Part shown: one piece after another, positions 34,104 through 36,897 of the stretch | How the letters are laid out: each line of letters begins with the position of its first letter | How positions within the stretch are numbered: position 1 is the stretch's first letter | Assembly: GCA_031430645.1 (NCBI GenBank) | Contig: JANPBY010000088.1 | Coordinates: forward strand, 1-36,897 | Direction: 5' to 3' | Length of the DNA stretch: 36,897 nucleotides | Source: JANPBY01 sp031430645 | GTDB lineage: Bacteria > Actinomycetota > Actinomycetes > DATJPE01 | The notes under the pieces: model-generated | The model's database searches: none | What the model saw: only the letters and a program-made list of their open reading frames with translations | Told to the model about the DNA's origin: nothing | Position numbers and translations under genes: made by a program

Positions 34104-35387
34104 GTGCCCGCACTCGTGCTTGTCGGCGCCCAGTGGGGGGACGAGGGCAAGGGCAAGGCCACCGACCTGCTGAGCAGCAGCGTTGACTACGTCGTGAAGT
34201 TCAACGGCGGCAACAACGCCGGGCACACGGTGGTGATCGAGGGCGAGAAGTACGCACTCCACCTGTTGCCGAGCGGCATCCTCACCCCTGGCGTCGTGCC
34301 GGTCATCGGCAACGGCGTGGTCATCGACCCCAGCGTGCTCTTCCACGAGCTCGACGGACTCGAGGCCCGCGGCATCGACACGTCCAAGCTCCTGGTCAGC
34401 GCGAACGCGCACCTTGTTGCTTCCTACAACCGGACCCTCGACAAGGTCACCGAGCGGTTTCTGGGCAGCCGCAAGATCGGCACGACCGGGCGTGGGATTG
34501 GGCCGACGTACGCCGACAAGATGAACCGCATCGGCATCCGGGTGCAGGACCTCTTCGACGAGAAGATCCTGCGGCAGAAGGTCGAAGGCGCCCTCGACCA
34601 GAAGAACCACCTGCTCGTCAAGGTCTACAACCGCCGGGCCGTGACTGTCGACTCGGTCGTGGAGGAGCTGTTGGCCTACGTCGACCGGCTGCGTCCGCTC
34701 GTCGTCGACACGGGTCTCCTGCTCGGCGCCGCCCTCGACGGCGGGCGCACCGTCCTCCTCGAAGGCGGCCAGGCGACGCTGCTCGACGTCGACCACGGGA
34801 CCTACCCGTTCGTGACCTCGTCCAACGCGACCGCGGGCGGAGCCTGCACGGGATCCGGGATCCCGCCGACCAGAATCGACCGGGTCATTGCCGTGGTTAA
34901 GGCGTACACGACCCGGGTTGGGGAGGGGCCTTTCCCGACCGAGCTCTTCGACGCCTCGGGCGAGCGACTGCGTTCGGTCGGTGGCGAGTTCGGCACGACG
35001 ACGGGACGGCCGCGGCGATGCGGTTGGTACGACCTGCCGATCGCCCGCTACGCCGCCCGCATCAACGGCGTCACCGACTTCGTCCTGACCAAGCTGGACG
35101 TGCTCACCGGCTTCGAGGAGATCCCGGTGTGCGTCGCCTACGACATCGAGGGCGAGCGGGTCGAGGAGGTCCCGTTGACCCAGACCGACTTCCACCACGC
35201 GGTGCCGGTCTATGAGTCCCTGCCCGGCTGGACCGAGGACATCACCGCAGCTCGGTCACTTGCCGATCTCCCGAAGAATGCGCGCGTCTACCTCGACTTC
35301 CTCGAGGAGCGCTCCGGTGCCCCCATGAGCGTCATCGGCGTCGGGCCGGCTCGCGACGAAACCATCGTGATCCGCCCCCTCGTTTGA
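34104..35387 (+). CDS. purA: Adenylosuccinate synthetase
   Basis: This 427-aa protein joins IMP and aspartate with GTP in AMP synthesis. Family motifs are QWGDEGKGK (10-18, with catalytic D13), GGNNAGHT, GTTGRGIGPTYADK, TTGRPRRCGWYD and LTKLDVLTGF. The GTG at 34104 gives the typical start MPALVLVGAQWGDEGK and has GGGGG 6 nt upstream, so it is preferred over an in-frame ATG at 34083. A duplicated-type terminator follows directly (35390-35438). Length is normal. Confidence 0.97.
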   Translation: MPALVLVGAQWGDEGKGKATDLLSSSVDYVVKFNGGNNAGHTVVIEGEKYALHLLPSGILTPGVVPVIGNGVVIDPSVLFHELDGLEARGIDTSKLLVSANAHLVASYNRTLDKVTERFLGSRKIGTTGRGIGPTYADKMNRIGIRVQDLFDEKILRQKVEGALDQKNHLLVKVYNRRAVTVDSVVEELLAYVDRLRPLVVDTGLLLGAALDGGRTVLLEGGQATLLDVDHGTYPFVTSSNATAGGACTGSGIPPTRIDRVIAVVKAYTTRVGEGPFPTELFDASGERLRSVGGEFGTTTGRPRRCGWYDLPIARYAARINGVTDFVLTKLDVLTGFEEIPVCVAYDIEGERVEEVPLTQTDFHHAVPVYESLPGWTEDITAARSLADLPKNARVYLDFLEERSGAPMSVIGVGPARDETIVIRPLV

Positions 35388-35389
35388 GG

Positions 35390-35438
35390 GTGCAAGGACC
35401 CCTTGCCCTGCTACTTAGCGGGGTTTCGGGGACTCATC
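35390..35438. terminator. 49-bp terminator repeat, copy A (after purA)
   Basis: It starts 2 bp after the purA stop and holds two hairpins: GCAAGG-ACC-CCTTGC, and CCCTGCTA-CT-TAGCGGGG with one mismatch, then TTT. It matches copy B at 36691-36739 with 3 differences in 49 bp. The shared length goes beyond what a terminator needs. Confidence 0.85.
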
Positions 35439-35494
35439 ACTCGCACGCGCGGGTCCTGTGGCGCGTTCCTCGGGTCGCCTGAGAGGCTCGATCC

Positions 35495-36688
35495 ATGTCC
35501 GACTCTCCAATGAACCCACCAGGACTGACGGTGCGCCCGGCCGCCTCTGCCGACCATGCCCGGATCGTCGCTGTGCTCGACGACTGGTGGGGCGGACGCG
35601 CGATGGCCGACATGCTCCCGCGGCTGTTCCTCGATCACTTCGCCTCGACCAGTTTCGTTGCCGAGACCGAAGACGGCTGGCTTGCCGGCTTCCTGGTGGG
35701 GTTCGTCTCGCCCGACCAGGTTGGGACGGCGTACGTCCACTTCGTGGGAGTCGCGCCCGACCAGCGACGTACGGGCCTCGCGGCCGACCTCTACGCCCGC
35801 TTCTTCGGGATTGCGCACGCGGCAGGCAGCCTCCGGGTCAAGGCCGTGACGTCGCCCCTCAACGAAGGCTCGCAGCGGTTCCACCAAAGACTCGGATTCG
35901 CCCTGTCGGAGCCGGTCGCCGACTACGACGGGGCCGGCGGCGACCGGGTCGTCATGACGTACGACCTCGCGGCCGACGGCAGCGCGCCGGCTGCCACAGA
36001 CCCTTCGACCACGGACACCGCCAACGCACCCGCCGAGCTGCCGCGGTTCGTCGCCCGCACCGACCCCCGGCCCGCTGACCCGCCCTGGCCGACGGCAACC
36101 TGGCCGCCGCCGGCTGACACCGTTCTTCGGGGATCAACCCTGGAGCTGCGGCCGGCCACCCCCGATGACGCCACGGAGCTGTTCGAGGCGCTGGATGACG
36201 ATCGGGTCTGGGCGCACATCGCAGGACGTCCCGATTCGGCGGCAGGCTGGCGAGCGCTCCTCGAGGCGGCTCCCTCGGTCGGACGGTTCGCTTGGACCTT
36301 ACGCCTGGCCCAACCACTGGGCGACCTGCCTTCGGGCGCTGTCGTGGGCACGACGTCCTACCTCGAGATCGCCCCGAACGACGCCCGCCTAGAGATCGGC
36401 TGGACCGCCTACAGCGCCGCGGTTTGGGGGACCGCGGTGAACCCGGAGGCCAAGCTCATCCTCCTCGGCTACGCCTTCGAAGACCTTGCGATGGGCCGGG
36501 TCCAGTTGAAGACCGATATCCGCAACGTGCGCTCCCAACAGGCGATCGCCCGCATCGGCGCCCGCTACGAGGGCGTCCTACGCCGCTACCAGCGCCGCGC
36601 CGACCTAAGCATCCGGGACACCGTGCTGTTCTCCATCACCGCAGAGGAGTGGCCGCAGGTGAAGGCGCGTCTGACCGCCCGGCTGTAG
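35495..36688 (+). CDS. Tandem GNAT acetyltransferase
   Basis: This 397-aa protein holds two GNAT domains. The first (about 10-155) has VHFVGVAPDQRRTGLAADLY, with the Q/RxxGxG/A-type acetyl-CoA loop, and NEGSQRFHQRLGF. A Pro/Ala/Thr-rich linker (about 158-212) joins it to a RimJ/RimL-like domain (about 214-395, LELRPATPDDATELFEAL and IRNVRSQQAIARIGARYEGVLRR). Substrates are unknown; the second domain type acts on protein N-termini or small amines. GAGAGG lies before the ATG. Copies of one 49-bp repeat flank the gene. Confidence 0.87.
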   Translation: MSDSPMNPPGLTVRPAASADHARIVAVLDDWWGGRAMADMLPRLFLDHFASTSFVAETEDGWLAGFLVGFVSPDQVGTAYVHFVGVAPDQRRTGLAADLYARFFGIAHAAGSLRVKAVTSPLNEGSQRFHQRLGFALSEPVADYDGAGGDRVVMTYDLAADGSAPAATDPSTTDTANAPAELPRFVARTDPRPADPPWPTATWPPPADTVLRGSTLELRPATPDDATELFEALDDDRVWAHIAGRPDSAAGWRALLEAAPSVGRFAWTLRLAQPLGDLPSGAVVGTTSYLEIAPNDARLEIGWTAYSAAVWGTAVNPEAKLILLGYAFEDLAMGRVQLKTDIRNVRSQQAIARIGARYEGVLRRYQRRADLSIRDTVLFSITAEEWPQVKARLTARL

Positions 36689-36690
36689 GG

Positions 36691-36739
36691 GTGCAAGGAC
36701 CCCTTGCCCCGCTACTTAGCGGGGTTTTGGGCACTCATC
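36691..36739. terminator. 49-bp terminator repeat, copy B (after the GNAT gene)
   Basis: It starts 2 bp after the GNAT stop and has hairpin GCAAGG-ACC-CCTTGC and a perfect CCCCGCTA-CT-TAGCGGGG hairpin followed by TTTT. This copy is a textbook intrinsic terminator on the plus strand. Confidence 0.88.
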
Positions 36740-36810
36740 GGGCACGAGGCGCTCGCGCGGAGGGACCGCTGCGACCTACGCTGGCGCCGTACGGCGGCCG
36801 CCAGGGTGCG

Positions 36811-36897
36811 GCCACCCCGCACCAGACCACCCCGCACCAGACCGCCCCGCACCAGACCACCCCGCACCAGACCACCCCGCACCAGACCACCCCGCAC
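36811..36897. repeat. 15-bp minisatellite running off the window end
   Basis: The unit ACCACCCCGCACCAG occurs six times (from 36811, 36826, 36841, 36856, 36871 and 36886; the last is cut by the window end), nearly perfect. The 15-bp unit keeps any frame: Thr-Thr-Pro-His-Gln on the plus strand or Arg-Gly-Gly-Leu-Val on the minus strand. The plus frame is open from at least 36661 to the end, through LAPYGGRQGA just before the array, so it may be the Pro/Gln-rich start of a gene cut by the edge. Neither coding option is proven. Confidence 0.85.

Noticed and set aside
35390..35438. Conserved micro-ORF MSxxNPAK on the minus strand of both 49-bp repeats
   Set aside because: Eight codons inside a terminator hairpin; the conservation is explained by the DNA repeat itself.
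36712..36897. Minus-strand gene encoding RGGLV repeats
   Set aside because: Its stop codon is supplied by the terminator hairpin shared with copy A, and the non-repeat part has no recognisable pattern.
36811..36897. CRISPR array
   Set aside because: The units are 15 bp and directly adjacent with no spacers.

Overview
The window is a 36.9 kb piece of a high-GC actinobacterial chromosome. It carries a dnaK-grpE-dnaJ-hspR-clpB heat-shock cluster with a HAIR operator, a DUF222/HNH (13E12-type) endonuclease gene, many GTG starts, a DUF3151 gene, and several promoters that place a TAnnnT -10 box 6-8 nt before the start codon (leaderless type). The core gene set (dnaK operon, clpB, pyrE, a SpoU methylase, a DedA protein, fba, DUF3151, purA) matches the Rv0350-Rv0384 neighbourhood of Mycobacterium tuberculosis as I remember it, in a different order and with accessory genes between. 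The genus cannot be fixed from sequence alone; Propionibacteriales or a relative is a guess. No rRNA, tRNA, CRISPR array, phage gene or insertion sequence was seen.

Layout. 1-5.5 kb: a TetR regulator and MFS exporter pair behind a perfect inverted repeat, an HNH endonuclease gene, a small membrane protein, and a divergent VOC protein / epoxide hydrolase pair. 5.6-12.4 kb: the chaperone cluster, with a near-consensus promoter overlapped by a HAIR element. 12.4-17.1 kb: a DapC-like aminotransferase, a large intergenic inverted repeat, an SDR, a sulfatase gene broken by one amber codon two codons before its catalytic cysteine, and the intact formylglycine-generating enzyme (FGE) gene that would activate such a sulfatase. 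17.1-21.7 kb: an ECF sigma factor fused to an anti-sigma zinc finger, membrane segments and a large surface domain, a divergent GGDEF-like protein that lacks the catalytic motif, and an alpha/beta hydrolase. 21.7-25.3 kb: an OmpR-family two-component system and a lipoprotein gene, with the same 11-bp-spaced direct repeat upstream of both transcription units. 25.3-31.9 kb: pyrE, lemA, an MFS transporter, dedA, a SpoU methylase, a small secreted protein in an AT-richer patch, a VOC protein and fbaA. 31.9-36.9 kb: DUF3151, an MFS transporter fused to a cyclic-nucleotide-binding domain, purA, a tandem GNAT acetyltransferase between two copies of a 49-bp terminator repeat, and a 15-bp minisatellite running off the end.

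The most interesting items are: the amber-interrupted sulfatase beside an intact FGE; the single-chain transmembrane ECF sigma factor with a surface domain; the two-component system with an inferred self-and-lipoprotein regulon plus a 19-bp inverted repeat over the lipoprotein ribosome binding site; two intergenic palindromes that share a core; and two genes (hspR, lemA) whose 3' end including the stop codon is repeated in tandem. All functional statements are read from sequence patterns and family knowledge; no database search was run.
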